Below the pieces are notes generated by a model, which had not been told where the DNA came from, ran no database searches, and saw only the letters and a program-made list of their open reading frames with translations. The translations under genes were made by a program, and so were the position numbers. A stretch of 64,000 bases of DNA, taken from positions 806,001-870,000 of the forward strand of contig JAWQUS010000002.1 of NCBI GenBank assembly GCA_036365455.1, read 5' to 3'. The DNA comes from Macrosoma leucophasiata (Eukaryota; Arthropoda; Insecta; Lepidoptera; Hedylidae). Of the stretch, positions 1-11,677 are shown one piece after another (the stretch's first letter is position 1; the number at the start of each line of letters is the position of its first letter).

Positions 1-87
1 TTTGCCTCATAAATATGTATGGACAATCCTACATATCTTCACTGAGGACGATTACCACATTCACCACTAATTACTTTTTGCCTCAAG

Positions 88-414
88 CAATTATTAATGC
101 TGCCATGCTTATGACAACTGTGTACGATCAGCACTAACCGCAGTGTAATGATTTCTATGTCTATTTATTTTTTCCTCAGAACTGCAAGGTTGTATCGTAA
201 CCATATTTTTATATTGTAAACAGGACTTATTCGCGTACTATTATAATCGAACGTCGAGTGTCGAGGTAAATACTTCGATAATATAGATATATAGAATACA
301 AATCGTGAAAGTGTAAAACAATGTATCGTAACCGTTCGTTGCAGTTCTGAGGAATAACAACGTAAAACAAATAATCACGTAAAAACTGTTGAACATTCTC
401 ATCGATAATTACTT
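88..414. repeat. Degenerate direct repeat, copy 1
   Basis: Three blocks recur in the same order near 1202-1355. They are a 'gacaactgtgta...ctaaccgcagtg' block (about 92-152), 'cagaactgcaaggt' (about 177-190) and 'aaaactgttgaac...atcgataatt' (about 380-410). This copy has about 160 extra bases between the second and third blocks. Within that extra stretch, 'ttgcagttctgaggaa' (about 337-352) is the reverse complement of 'ttcctcagaactgcaa', so the copy also contains an inverted repeat. The family is not recognised and no ORF is supported. Confidence 0.5.
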
Positions 415-487
415 AACTTTTAACACGCTCTTAAGGGTGCCTACCCTTAAGAGCGTAAGCTTAAGAAGTAAATACATGTGTTCAAGC

Positions 488-595
488 ATACCACTCGCCT
501 GCTACGTTTTTGGTCCATGTAATGGCATGTCCCTGTCCCGTATCCGAGCACATTACCAACTTTAGAGAGACACTGGGGCACTTTAGAAAAACCGG
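488..595 (-). repeat. Fragment of tRNA-headed SINE (family P), reverse
   Basis: The stretch matches the central part of the better-preserved reverse copy at 50783-51063, sharing 'tacgtttttgg.ccatgtaa' and 'cacattaccaac'. Only the body survives and the tRNA-like head is missing. It is an old, 5'-truncated copy. Confidence 0.5.
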
Positions 596-639
596 ACAAG
601 TGCGAGTTCGACTTGGTAAGGGTTCCGTACATACTTATA

Positions 640-1092
640 GGTTTTCCAGTAATCTATAGGCAAAGAACTATTTTCCACTTTTTATTCAAAATTTTAAGTT
701 CAGTAGTTTCGGTGATAGGGCGGGGGGAATGGTCTATTTTCGTCGTTTTTCTTAAATAACTTCAAATTTGTTTTTGCAAAAATTATAAAAAAATATATAT
801 CTGAGATGCTGACAACAACCTCTTTCATTTGATATGTCACACGACACAGTTTACGATTCTTTAAAAAAATTTATGATTTACCCCCCGAAAGTGGCCCCCC
901 CTGTTTAAAATTTATTATTTTACTTGACGTGTTCATCTTTGGGTCACCAATTTACATATATTCATCAAATTTCAACTCAATCGGTCGAGTAGTTTCGGAG
1001 CAAATTGGCTGTGACAGACGGACAGACAGACGCACGAGTGATCCTATAAGGGTTCCTTTTTTCCTTTTAAGGTACGGAACCCCTAAAAACGG
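640..1092 (+). repeat. LINE 3' tail (insect 'gacagacagac...acggaacccta' type)
   Basis: It ends in 'ggacagacagacgcacgagtg ... aagggttcc ... ggtacggaacccctaaaaa', a very common lepidopteran non-LTR 3' end, in plus orientation. Related tails lie at 45428-45700 (reverse) and 49965-50185 (forward). No reverse-transcriptase coding remains, and small ORFs here are chance. Confidence 0.6.
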
Positions 1093-1201
1093 AATTATCC
1101 TGATAGAACCTCTCCCGAAATAACCCAGGAGCCCAGTAGCCTTTAACACTACACTATTGAAGCAATGTAATACTAATGTTGCCATATTATAAAGTCGTTA
1201 C

Positions 1202-1355
1202 TCATTACTAATGTTGTCGTGTTTATAACAACTCTGTATGACACTTAACGCTAACCACAGAGTGATGATTGGTACTCCGAACAATTTCGCAGAACTGCAA
1301 GGTCTCGATACTAATCACTTGAAAACTGTTGAACGTATTATCGATAATTGCTTTG
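1202..1355. repeat. Degenerate direct repeat, copy 2
   Basis: This is the second copy of the sequence at 88-414, in the same orientation, without the 160-base insertion of copy 1. Shared words are 'acaactctgta', 'gctaaccacag', 'gcagaactgcaagg' and 'gaaaactgttgaac...atcgataattg'. The LINE tail at 640-1092 lies between the copies. Confidence 0.5.
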
Positions 1356-1805
1356 CAAACTCAAAATAACGTTCGCATATTTCCCGTACATTTGAAAACA
1401 AGTGTGATAAAAACCGCGAACAAGTTCGATGTAACCATTAAAATGTAATTTATTGCGGATTAGACTGGATCTAGAGAACATCCAGTGGGTGCCATTACGT
1501 GTGTAAAAATAATGAAGGAACGTTTCATATAATAACGCGGCGAACGGCCCATTTCGCGTTTCGTCACAGTATCGTTTTTAGATAGCGATAACCCGGCGAG
1601 TGTCGGACGCGAGTTCGGCGACTGATCGGTCTTCGCGAACGAACTAGGTCCTTAGTGCCCCCTACTAGACGAACTAGTTCGCAGATCTGTACCTAAGCTC
1701 CTAAGCCCGTTGAGAGATTATTTACTTCTTTACATATAGGTACGCGTTTCGTAGTCAGGTAATAAGGCAAATTTTAAAATATTATTTCACAAGTGAAACT
1801 AACTA
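1356..1805. other. Unassigned non-coding stretch
   Basis: I see no credible coding frame or repeat relative. About 1545-1700 is richer in CG dinucleotides than its surroundings, but it has no recognisable core promoter or splice pair. Confidence 0.4.
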
Positions 1806-2094
1806 CCTCTGTAGATAGTGATAACAAACCACTACTGCTACGCTGAAGTTGTGCGGGTTGTTTTTGAGTATGAAATCGATTTTTTTAGTTTAGGGGTAAG
1901 TGCTCTTGGGGTTTTTCAGAAGTGCCAGTTTGATAATATGCGTAAAGATATAAATACGTTCGCCACCTCTTAATGGGACAAAAACGTTACATGTGTGTGA
2001 ATGTACCAATACTTGAATGCTTAATATTTGAAAATTTACCTTCACCGAAAGAGAAGGCTTCTTCGGGTAAAACGGCGTGAAGTTACGTTATCAC
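1806..2094 (+). repeat. Highly diverged tRNA-headed SINE (family P)
   Basis: Landmarks occur in the correct order: 'ccactactgctacgctg' (head), 'agtttgataatatgcg', 'ttcgccacct' followed by 'gggacaaaaacgtta', and 'cttcgggtaaaacggcgtgaagttacgtt' at the end. These match 47168-47460. The heavy divergence makes this one of the oldest copies. Confidence 0.55.
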
Positions 2095-4240
2095 GTTCTT
2101 TCCTAAAAGAGCTAACTATTTTGAGCGCCCTCGATCGTGAACTACAATATGCGCAAGACTAATAGATGATTGATGACGTCCACATCCCGGCTGTGTAGAT
2201 ATTTTTCCCTCGTAAATTTGGGTCATCCCTTTTGCGTGTAAAAAATCACTTGATTATATTCAATCCATAACACATCGACTGAAATAGGGTAGGCGCCAAA
2301 ACTTGAGCAATGTATTTATATCATATTTAATACCATACTTCTTACAGGTTACCTTGTGTCTTTTGTACAAAACACAAGGAAACCTGTTGTCTTTTCGAAA
2401 AAAATACCGATATCGAAGCCTAAGAAGTACAATACGGTGGGTTGTTGAACAATTATAAAATGAGACTTCAGCAACAAACACACCTAACTTGACAATACAA
2501 TCACGGCATGTTCACACAATCAGAAATAACTGATGAATGAAAAATTTAAATTTGTTTATTTACGTTACACGCCCCTTCTTCGGTAACTGAGAGCTTTGAA
2601 GCATATTCGGTAACTGAGAGCTTTGAAGCATATTAACTTTATTTAGGCTGAGACACCTTTGCGCTCACCTATTGCCCGGTGAAGTAGACTAGTGCCATCT
2701 TGAGACGAGCCGCCTACACAGTCTATTAAAAAAACGTTTCTCCCTGGGTCTGTCGCTGTGGTCCTTCCTGATTGCAAGAATACCCAATATCACTTCTGAC
2801 CCAGAGATGGATCCTTAATCCCTGGTTTTTGGCAGTAATGACCCATTAAAAAGCCACCGGGGCAGTTACAAACAATCTTTATTGTACATTCAGGGATTTG
2901 CCTTTACGACCTCAACAGGCTCAAGTTTCCAAAACAGAACAAAACAGAACTCGCCCTATAAATGTTAGACGGCCGAGAAGCCCGACAAACTCTTTAATTT
3001 AATGGAGATTGCGTTTCAGACCTGAAAAGCTGTTACAAGGTCATGAATATATTAATGCAGGACCGTCCTAGGGTACGTAATTAATCCAAGTTGAGGTGAG
3101 ATGGCTGTCGCAACTCGGATATCTTTAAGCGCAAGGGATCGTCATTGTCTTGTTGTGACGTTCCTAAGCTAATTGGTCAGTCAGGGGTTGCGATTGTGAT
3201 GCGATACACGAGACAGGGATTTAGATATTTTAGAATATGTGATTTTATTATGCTAATGAGCCTTCTGCCCAATTAGATAAATATGACAACCTGTTGATAT
3301 CTCTTGTTAGCCTGTGACTGTGCATTGCCGTTTAGCAGTAGATAGACTTGTCATGCTGGTGTGTATCTAATGTGTCTATTGCATCAAGATCTCTGAAAGT
3401 TTGTTGACTAATACTTACCAGTATGCTAGCATATTAATACAAACGAATACGAACTGATTCATGAAAAGAATTGACCACATTCTCATCCAGGATTGCCGCT
3501 GTCCAGGAGTCCCGAGTTATGGGCAGTCCTCGAATCCCCCTAGATTCCGTTATTAATCGAAAACGAGTTTAAGTGGGTATTATCACAACTTAGATGCCTT
3601 TATGCTCATTGTCTTATTATTAAGTTCCTGAGCTGAACAGGGTTACTGCTGTTTGTAAATTTCCCAGACTTTTTCTATATTCATCCCTGACTTGACTTAA
3701 TAGTCAAGTTAACCTTGGTTTACTGTAACTTGTATTGCCATTTTTCAATTTCAAAATACTTTCCAGTTTTTCCCAGTTTCTTACACAGAATCAAAATTTT
3801 ACGGTATCTGAGGAAAATCCTTAACCATAATCCACACTCGACAATCATTCTAGGTCTTAACCGAATGAACAAGAGGGTACGATAAAAGCTTAGATAAAGC
3901 TATTACGATGGGATAATCACAGGGAAAGACGAGTTTGAAAGTTACATTTGTTCCATAATTTCCGAAGTACCAAAGGAAATATTTTATAGGCTTGTCACGT
4001 AAAATACAGTAGATATATCTGCAATGTTTTTTCATTGTTATACGTCTTAGGGGACGCGTGTTGTGACGGGAAAAAATGGACTAATATTTATGATAGACTG
4101 TCAATATTTGTCACATTATTTTGGTTCGATGGAGATATGATTTACAGATTCTATTATAACTTTTTATGTCGTCAAATAGCACAGACCAATCAGCCTTCCT
4201 TCAAATAGTAACGAGAAAGTAATATTAATTGAGATGGACC
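2095..4240. other. Unassigned non-coding stretch
   Basis: No coding sequence or known element is recognisable in these roughly 2.1 kb, apart from the 27-bp duplication at 2581-2634. Short ORFs lack domains and conserved-looking composition. I treat it as upstream flank or intron of the pasilla gene. Confidence 0.4.
2581..2634. repeat. Perfect 27-bp tandem duplication
   Basis: The unit beginning 'cggtaactgagagctttgaa' occurs twice back to back (2581-2607 and 2608-2634) without a mismatch. It is a recent slippage or repair duplication. Confidence 0.9.
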
Positions 4241-4246
4241 GACGAC

Positions 4247-4345
4247 CTAGAGAAAGTAGCGCTTCATTAGCTGAAGGCGGCCCAGTTGTAAGCATCTTTT
4301 GGGGAGGCTCTTGTTCAGCAGTGGACGTCTTTCGGTTAAATGATG
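4247..4345 (-). repeat. RTE-like LINE 3' UTR fragment, reverse
   Basis: Reverse-oriented words 'agcagtggacgtctttcggtt' and 'atgatgattatgaa' match the common lepidopteran 'catcatcat...ccgaaagacgtccactgctgg' 3' end. A better copy lies at 40605-40870 in forward orientation. Confidence 0.5.
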
Positions 4346-5133
4346 ATTATGAATAATAATGGACATTCTATTTTGTTCCATCGATGTCACAGCTTGTTTT
4401 CTTCTGAAAACCTTTAAAACGACTTCTAAATTGAACACCAATCAAGTTGCTGTTTACACATGTCTGTACTTAACCTTCTTGAATGCGTAGAAACTGCACC
4501 ACAAGGTTATTATTACATTCAATCTTCAATTAGTATATTATTTTGCAATATAATATGAATATCATGATTAAGTTAAACCAACATTTAATTTTAAACGTCT
4601 CTCATCCCTTTTAGTTTCTAACGAAAACTTTTCACAAAATTGCAATTTAGCATAAAAGTATCGTTACACAAGACCTGAGGTCGCCAGATAATACCGAATG
4701 TTGGCATAGAGAAAGTAGGAACGCTATCGCGTGGATATCCGCCAACCACTATTTGGAATTGGTAACAAACTGAAATAGGTCACAGTGGAATAAGAATGAG
4801 TGGAGAATAAAAATACTGTTTTCAACACGCTGATTATATGCCGGAAGACATCAGGAAGTTCATTATAATTTTTAATAAACTAGCCATGATCTATAGTTTC
4901 TTCAATTATAGCTTATATTGTAAGGTCGATATATCACGTCGCTGCGTTATGTTCGGTGATTGTATCGCTACTATCGATGAAATCGTGATTTTGTGTAACC
5001 TTCCTTATGGATTTGGCTATTATATGCAAAAATATTTTTTGAATCCTGGTACTGACGAAGATTTCGTTCTTTCAAACGAAACATCTTGCACGGCGGCTGT
5101 TGATTATTTCCAGTTTCAAATATTACAAAGCTG
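4346..5133. other. Unassigned non-coding stretch
   Basis: A 100-codon open frame at 4838-5140 encodes nothing recognisable (no motif, AT-driven composition), so I do not call it a gene. No other signal is seen. Confidence 0.4.
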
Positions 5134-5389
5134 TTCTTAGAAATTACTACTATTTATTAATATTATTTTATTTGATTTTTTGCAATAAACAATGCGAGTG
5201 AAAACAATTTTTTGTGGGACTTGAACCCGTGCCCATTGGGATCTCTAGCCCAGCCGCTATCCCAACTGTCCACCGAAGTCCACCGGTAAGTCGGTAGCTC
5301 AGTTAGGAGAGCGGCTGGAACAGATCCCAGTGCACACGGGTTCAAGTCCCGCCTGAAGTAAACTTTTTCTTTCCATTTTTCTTAGAAAT
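5134..5389. mobile_element. tRNA-like inverted-pair element with 11-bp flanking repeats
   Basis: Two tRNA-like sequences lie head to head. The minus-strand one spans about 5217-5280 and the plus-strand one about 5285-5360, leaving almost no loop. The plus copy has an A-box-like TAGCTCAGTTAGG, a B-box GGTTCAAGTCC and a T-arm closed by CGGG/CCCG. It is followed by a T-run ('actttttctttcc') exactly as in the other family members. Direct repeats TTCTTAGAAAT at 5134-5144 and 5379-5389 look like a target-site duplication. It is more diverged than the members at 20.7 and 35-37 kb, so an older insertion. It is not a functional tRNA gene by eye, because the anticodon arm does not fold normally. Confidence 0.7.
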
Positions 5390-5945
5390 GATGTCAATAT
5401 AATGGTCCTTGCTCAGTAATTTTATATTATTATTTAAATTGAATAATAATATGCAACTGAACATGAAGCCGTTATAAATGGATACGAGGCTCAAAAAATA
5501 CGCAACTTGTCTCAAAATACTTTCAACTTACAATTAGCAATAAAATCGGTATAGCTTCTGTATCAATACAATAAAGTCCAGTATTCTTGTTTATTCCTCT
5601 CCCCAACATTCAATTTACAATAAGATTTCGAGGCAAGAGTAATCCTCGGTGATTTAATGAAACTCCCAGATTTCTTTCGTGAATCAACGCCTGTTTTTTT
5701 TTATAGATTACGCCATTGTAGTGCGTTGAACTAAATTGTCTATTAAGACGCTGGCTATTGTGAAAATAGATTGATGAATGTGATTCACATCTGTACAAAT
5801 ATAAATACTTTCGTTTCGTTTATAAGTTGAAATGGATTAAGGAATTGATAAGTTCAAAAAGATCGTCGAACTATCTTGTAGTTTAGTTCCATCTGAAACT
5901 GAAGTTTACTAACACCTACCGAATTTGTAATAAATTTTATCGTAT
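5390..5945. other. Unassigned non-coding stretch
   Basis: No coding frame or repeat relative is recognised here. Confidence 0.4.
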
Positions 5946-6031
5946 CATCTCAGAATGCCAACTTCGCAAAATGCCAACCGCTCGCAAAAAGACAACTTCT
6001 CAAAATGCCAACTTCTCAAAACGCCAAATTC
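5946..6031. repeat. ~16-bp minisatellite
   Basis: About five imperfect units of the form 'caaaatgccaacttct' run head to tail, with variants 'cagaatgccaacttcg', 'caaaaagacaacttct' and 'caaaacgccaaattct'. The units carry different substitutions, so the array is not fresh. Confidence 0.8.
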
Positions 6032-6449
6032 TATAATGTTAGATATTGAAATCAACACTGAAAAATACTCAGAGCAATAGATGTAGCACACAGTCTAGCC
6101 GTCAATTTATAAAAGCCTGAATTTGAAAATAACATAGTCATTGATACGAGTAACAAAAGCAGCAAATACAAATGTCACCAAAACCTATTTATCGAATTTT
6201 AGTACTAGAACTTAATACATCGGAATGTAATCAGCGAGAACCTCTTAACTCTTAAGGTCAACATTCGTAATATTTTTATAATCGCTGTGTACAATGTAGA
6301 CTGTAGTGCTACTTCTTATGCAAGATAAAAACATAATGACACTATAATCTTCAAATACAAAATGTGGCAACGCTAAAAACTTTTCAATGGTTAGAGTTAG
6401 ACTGGGGAGACTGGTTTTATGTGTCACTCCGACAATACGTTTGATCGCT

Positions 6450-6615
6450 TTGAGCCAAGGCCGCACTTGAAGGCACTCGAGCGTCGAGGGGGGATCATCG
6501 CTTGACGCTGACGTCACCGTCGCGAGCTCTGTGACGTCAGTTCACTCATGCGTTAATGCGGTAATGCATTTAGCTCGGCTTCATCGTCAACTTTACTTGT
6601 AAATCAGTGTTCATG
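6450..6615. promoter_or_regulatory. Candidate promoter-like segment with paired CRE sites
   Basis: Two perfect palindromic TGACGTCA cAMP-response elements lie at 6509-6516 and 6532-6539, 23 bp apart start to start (about two helical turns). The local sequence is CG-richer than its surroundings. 'atcagtgtt' at about 6603 resembles an insect initiator. A pasilla-like gene could use an upstream promoter here, but no first exon can be proven and orientation is unknown. Calling this a promoter is inference. Confidence 0.3.
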
Positions 6616-6956
6616 TAAATTTCATGTTTACGCTGATTTTTTCCTTCCGTTTATGCTGAGCGAAGTAATTTTCGTTTTTATCGTTTTATTGCTACTCGTT
6701 TCGAACTAACGGATTGTGTGTGAGTGTCACTTCGTCACGTTTGAACGCAGGCGCAGCCTTGGCAGTGTCAAGGGTGGAGATCATGGACGTTAACTTCATT
6801 GTTGACACACACGTTCTGTGACTTCAGCACGTGCGCTATCGCGATAACATATCTTGGAGGACTACATCTTTGATTTTGTGTAACACGCACTGAGCTGATT
6901 GTAGAACAAGAACAGAAATATATTTTGTGACTTTATTTTATTAAATTTATTATATT

Positions 6957-7110
6957 TTAACCCCCTTATTCATAAACGTACATTAGATACGTTTTAGCTA
7001 TAGAATGCTTTGTCTTTGTCAGTTGCATTGTCAAATGTGCAGGTTAGAAAAAGACAAAGGAGAGATTAGCAACACTTTAGCTAAAATACGTTTTTTAATA
7101 AGGGGGTACT
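6957..7110. mobile_element. ~147-bp TIR MITE (family M), copy 1
   Basis: The ends are inverted repeats ('cccccttattcataaacgta' at left, the complement of '...acgttttttaataaggggg' at right). The left flank is TTAA (6957-6960); the right flank has decayed. The body 'gctttgtctttgtcagttgcattgtcaaatgtgcag' is shared with the copies at 48407-48561 and 49357-49490. It is non-coding and non-autonomous. Confidence 0.75.
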
Positions 7111-8005
7111 TTATCCGTATGGGCTATTCAGTCTTTCCCAGATTGCCTGTCTGTTAATATGATAAGTATTGGTGTGCAAGCACTAATATAATTGAATTTA
7201 CTATTCAAATTTAATATCAAAAGAATAACAGCTTTCTATTATAATCAAAGATAATTCGTCTAAAATTGACGTAACGGAGTTAGATACAGAGCAGAGATGC
7301 AAATGCATCATCATGGCGTTGAATGCACGAGTAACGACGCAGTAAATTGCTCGCTCGTGTTGTATCTAGGGTCAGACATGTTTGCATTTTATGCTCCTGT
7401 CTGGCAACGAGAAATAAAAATTTTGCGCTTATGAAATGATGGTTGTAAAATAATGCTGATGTTGATTTGTACAAAAGCAGAAGGTCTTTTATTGTTGAGA
7501 TGAAAATCCTCATAGACACGTAACGTCTGAATCGTAGGGTCAGGCTTTAAATCTCTGAAACCTTCCGAATACGTTTTAAGTTGCTTTTTACCGTAGGTAC
7601 CTACTAATGTTGGCTTTCTCATATCTTGAGGTTGAGAGAGATGGAGGGCCAAAGTATTCACTCCGCACCTCATTAATAACACATGACCGGTTCTCGCTTA
7701 GCGACAACACAGGCTTACTTACACATTCCAAGGATTTCGTGCCTCAAAGGTGGTCCTTGGGAAAAACCCTCAACAAGGCAATGACTTGAATCTATTGTAG
7801 ACACTGACAGCCCTGACTAACTGACAACTAGTTACACCCATATCCTCGTTATGGCCGGCCGGTAACAGCGCACGGAACTCGGCGAAGCGTCCGAGTCTTT
7901 AGCGACTCATGATTTGCCTTGTTATGTGATCACTATCATCATTTTGGCGAGGCATCTCCGAAGTCCTTACTCGCTGATGTGTTGTGGAAACATTGTGGTA
8001 TGTTT
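7111..8005. other. Unassigned non-coding stretch
   Basis: No recognised element or gene is present. Overlapping short ORFs on both strands around 7280-7790 have no domain signature. Confidence 0.4.
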
Positions 8006-8007
8006 TA

Positions 8008-8272
8008 TTGTGATGAAGGCAAACAAGCATGCTGTTCACTGATGAGGGGCGCCGGAGCCTATAGACATCCATACACGTTGACGCCCCTGAGGCCTAAGTT
8101 GTTTTGCTTCTGTGATAAAAATTCTGAAATCATACATCACCAACTACCATCTGCTTGGAACACAATAGTGCTAAATACTATCATTGGACGGCAGATATAT
8201 TAAAGTGAATGGTACCAACTCTTTAAAGCTCCGGCATTAGAACTCTACCGCCAGTAGAAGTTTCGGAGTTAC
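8008..8272 (-). repeat. Family A retroposon, diverged reverse copy
   Basis: The order of landmarks matches the reverse form of family A: 'gcaaacaagcatgc.gttcac', 'gcctatagacatcc', 'cctgaggcctaag', 'ggaacacaatagtgctaa', 'actctaccgccagta'. It is strongly diverged and there is no coding. Confidence 0.65.
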
Positions 8273-8334
8273 AATGAACGGGTTGAAATTAATTTATTCA
8301 AAGTACATCATGGTTTTGTTCACTTAGGTACTAA

Positions 8335-9614
8335 TAGGTTGGGGAAAAAGTCTTTTCGCATTATAGTATGTATGAACTTGTAATAAAATCTCTTTGGTAG
8401 TATTTGTATCTGGCTGGTTTTGGCATCATTGAAAGTTAACATTTTAAAGAATATAATTCCAAATTCAAATTAGGCAAATGTGTGATTTTCATTTGTTTTT
8501 CGTACTGTCAAGATGAGTGAATCTAAATAAGAAATTCGATACATTTTAAAATTTTACTACAAAAAAGGTAATAATGCAACGCAAGCAGCGAAAAAAATTT
8601 GCGATGTTTATGGACCTAGTGCAGTGTCTGTGAGAGTAGCACAAATTTGGTTTAAGCGTTTTCAATCCGGAAATTTTGATGTCAAAGATGCACCTCGCTC
8701 TGGTCGCCCTATTACGGATAAAATGGATGCCATTTTTGAAAAAGTGGAGCAAGATCGACATATCAGTAGTTACGACGTAGCTGAAGAACTGAGAATTGAT
8801 CACAAAACAGTTTTGGCGCATTTGAAAAAAACTGGGTACAAAATAAAGCTCGATATTTGGGTACCTCACGAGCTCACTGAAAGAAACCTAATGAACCGTG
8901 TACTCATTTGTGATTCTTTATTACGACGTAATGAAACCGAATCATTTTTGAAGAAGCTGATAACTGGTGATGAAAAGTGGATCACGTACGACAAGAACGT
9001 GCGAAAAAGGTCGTGGTCAAAGGCCGGTCAGGCTTCACAGACTGTGGCGAAACCCGGGTTAACTCGCAATAAGGTGATGTTGTGTGTGTGGTGGGATTGG
9101 AAGGGCATTATTCTATATGAGCTATTACCACCAGGCAGGACTATCGATTCTGAACTCTACTGCGAACAACTGATGAGATTAAAGCAAGAAGTTGAGAGAA
9201 AGCGGCCGGAATTGATCAACAGAAGGGGTGTGGTGTTTCATCATGATAACGCTAGACCTCACACATCTATAGCCACTCAGCAAAAATTAAGAGAGTTTGG
9301 CTGGGAGGTGTTAATGCATCCGCCGTATAGTCCTGACCTTGCACCTTCAGATTTCCACCTGTTTCGGTCTCTTCAGAATTCTTTATGCAATGTTAGGTTA
9401 ACATCACGAGAGGACTGCCAAATCCACTTGTCGCGGTATTTTGATGAGAAGTCCCAAAATTTTTATAGCAATGGGATCATGTCCCTACCTACAAGATGGT
9501 AAAAGGTTATCGAACAAAATGGTACATACATACTTTAGTAAAATTTAAATAAACTATATTAAAAAATGTTGTGAATTATCTTAAAAAATGCGAAGAAACT
9601 TTTTCCCCAACCTA
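8335..9614 (+). mobile_element. mariner-family DNA transposon, full length, inactive
   Basis: The 1,276-bp element (8337-9612) has TIRs starting GGTTGGGGAAAAAGT at left and the complementary ACTTTTTCCCCAACC at right (about 28 bp with a few mismatches). It sits between TA dinucleotides (8335-8336 and 9613-9614), the Tc1/mariner target duplication. It carries a nearly complete transposase reading frame in plus orientation, broken by two stops. Length and TA target are as expected for mariner. It lies upstream of the first visible pasilla exon, in sense orientation. Confidence 0.95.
8513..9538 (+). pseudogene. mariner transposase with two premature stops
   Basis: The frame opens with ATG at 8513 and can be followed for 341 codons to TAG at 9536-9538, a normal mariner transposase length. 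Codon 6 (8528-8530) and the codon at 9500-9502 are TAA. Everything between is open, so the longest open stretch runs about 8531-9499. The N-terminal half shows a paired helix-turn-helix DNA-binding region. The catalytic triad is present: Asp about 153 in TGDEKW, Asp about 245 in HHDNARPH, Asp about 280 in PSDFHLF, giving the D,D34D spacing of mariner. There are no frameshifts. Both stops could each arise from CAA by one C-to-T change. The cut-and-paste enzyme would not be made full length. Confidence 0.95.
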
Positions 9615-11670
9615 ATATTTACTTACTCGGTGGCTTATTGATTACTTCTGCAAATGCATGATGAGAGCATCAGACACAGTAAGTGAACTGGATAATTGCC
9701 GATTGGAAAGTCAATAGACTTACCTTTTACATGGGACTAATGCAAGGCGAGTACATGCTACTCGTACTCAGGGATAAATATGGACATAAAGTTACGTTTA
9801 GCGTCAAGGTATTTGTATACTCGTAGATGAGATTATGCAAAAAATTTGCTTAAAGCTTTAAAATAAATAAACTCGAGAATATTTTCACATTTAATTTCAA
9901 AGACTCGACATATTTAACGTGGCTGAATATGAAACGCCAGTGTAAAGGCACTTGGAGAAAAGTTCGCACATTTTTGGTTCGCTCAGTTGTGTGCCGGCAT
10001 AAAATATGTTTTAACTAAAACTTGTTTGTACACATTCGCCGCATTACGGTATACTGGTATGCTTTGATTGTAACTCTTTAAGTTTATGTCATTATACGTT
10101 TTAGGGGCAAAGTGTACTCCTAGAACTAGGTCGTACAGTTGCATAATACCACACATTATCATACGAAATCTAAATTGCCACGAACCCTCATATGTTCTAA
10201 ATGGTCGAGGCAAATTAGTGTTTGCTTGCAAATTTTACAAATTATATACTTACATTAGGAAGGTGTTCTGAAACAGATCGAAGTCGTATTGATCAAAATT
10301 ACTCCTTACAATATAAAAACTTGAATAGTTTTATTTAATGTTGTAGAATTTTTGAAGCTTGTCGTCTTGAATCTTATAATTCGGAATATTTCTATTCATT
10401 ATATTGAAGGAATAAGAGACAGTTCCAAAAAATTGGTCGTATGTCGTATGTCGTATTAGCAATGTTCATTTACTAACATAAAAAGCTTATTTGGAACAGC
10501 CATCGCACCTTGTGCGAGCAGGTGGCGCTATACGTGACATCAGGGTTGCAGAAGGCTGTAACAATGGCAGGTGAACAGTGCACAGCGCGCTCCATTTGAA
10601 ATGAGGTCAAATGAGACGCCAGTGGGATGCTAGTCAATTGAAACATATTGAATGTGGGCGTCAGTTCCTTTCCATCCTTATTCCCACACATTCACAATTA
10701 TGGACTAACAATAAATCGTTTGAATTCGTTTGCATCGCCACCGTTTGTCGGATGAGTTAAAAGGATTCTGAAGGAGGTTAATCTAACGCCTACGTTAAAT
10801 CTCAAATTCCCGTCGATTCCAATTTAAAGTTCATTTGATATTGAAGATGTTTGTTTACTCCATTAAAGTCATGAAATATTGATTCGTTTTCGGTTAGCTA
10901 TTGACAGCAACTTTAACCGTATAAATTGAACATAAATAACCATCACAAATCGTTATGATCTTTATGAAACCCGTAGTTAAATACGAAATTTTATGCAACT
11001 CTTTCTCTGAGAGGTCGACGTATATTGTGTACTGTAATATCGTTCAATTGTAAAATTAATGCAGTAAAATTATAAATATTTTAATCAAATCAATAAACAA
11101 AAGTTATAGCGCATAAATTGGATTGCTCAGTGACCTGCAGGATTCATCCGCATGAAAATGTGTCATAACCAAATCACATTTGAAAGGGTTAAACGGGCTG
11201 ACTTTACATTCCACGAGGCACCCGTATGCCGTATAAAAAATATTCAGTGCTTTGACATACGGCCTCTTTTGTTAGCGAACACATTTTTGTAAAGCTTGTC
11301 CTACTTTACAGGGAGAGACAATAATGTGGGTATCTACATTCATATTTCTCTATTTCGAGTCTGTATTGACGTTGGATATTTCGTAAGCAGTTATAAATTG
11401 GGAACGCTAGTTTTGTATTCAAATAAAGAATATGCGGTTTTTGCGCAAGCATTTATAAACCTCGATCAGTTATTCATATGAACAGTACTCGTATTCAATA
11501 AATCAATAAACTACGCTTGTGTGTTCATCTTGTCAGTTCTACTTCTATGTGCGATTTGTCCTTGTTTCCAAACAAGAGACTCATGATATTCTGTTTTCAG
11601 CATCTGTGATCTATTTTTTTTGCTCATGCTTATGTATGACCCTGTAATAATTATCAGAGACAGAGACACG
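9615..11670. other. Unassigned non-coding stretch
   Basis: About 2 kb lie between the mariner and the next family A copy. I recognise no gene, exon or repeat relative in it. There is only a short internal repetition ('gtcgtatgtcgtatgtcgtat', about 10437-10457). Confidence 0.4.
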
Positions 11671-11677
11671 AACAACA

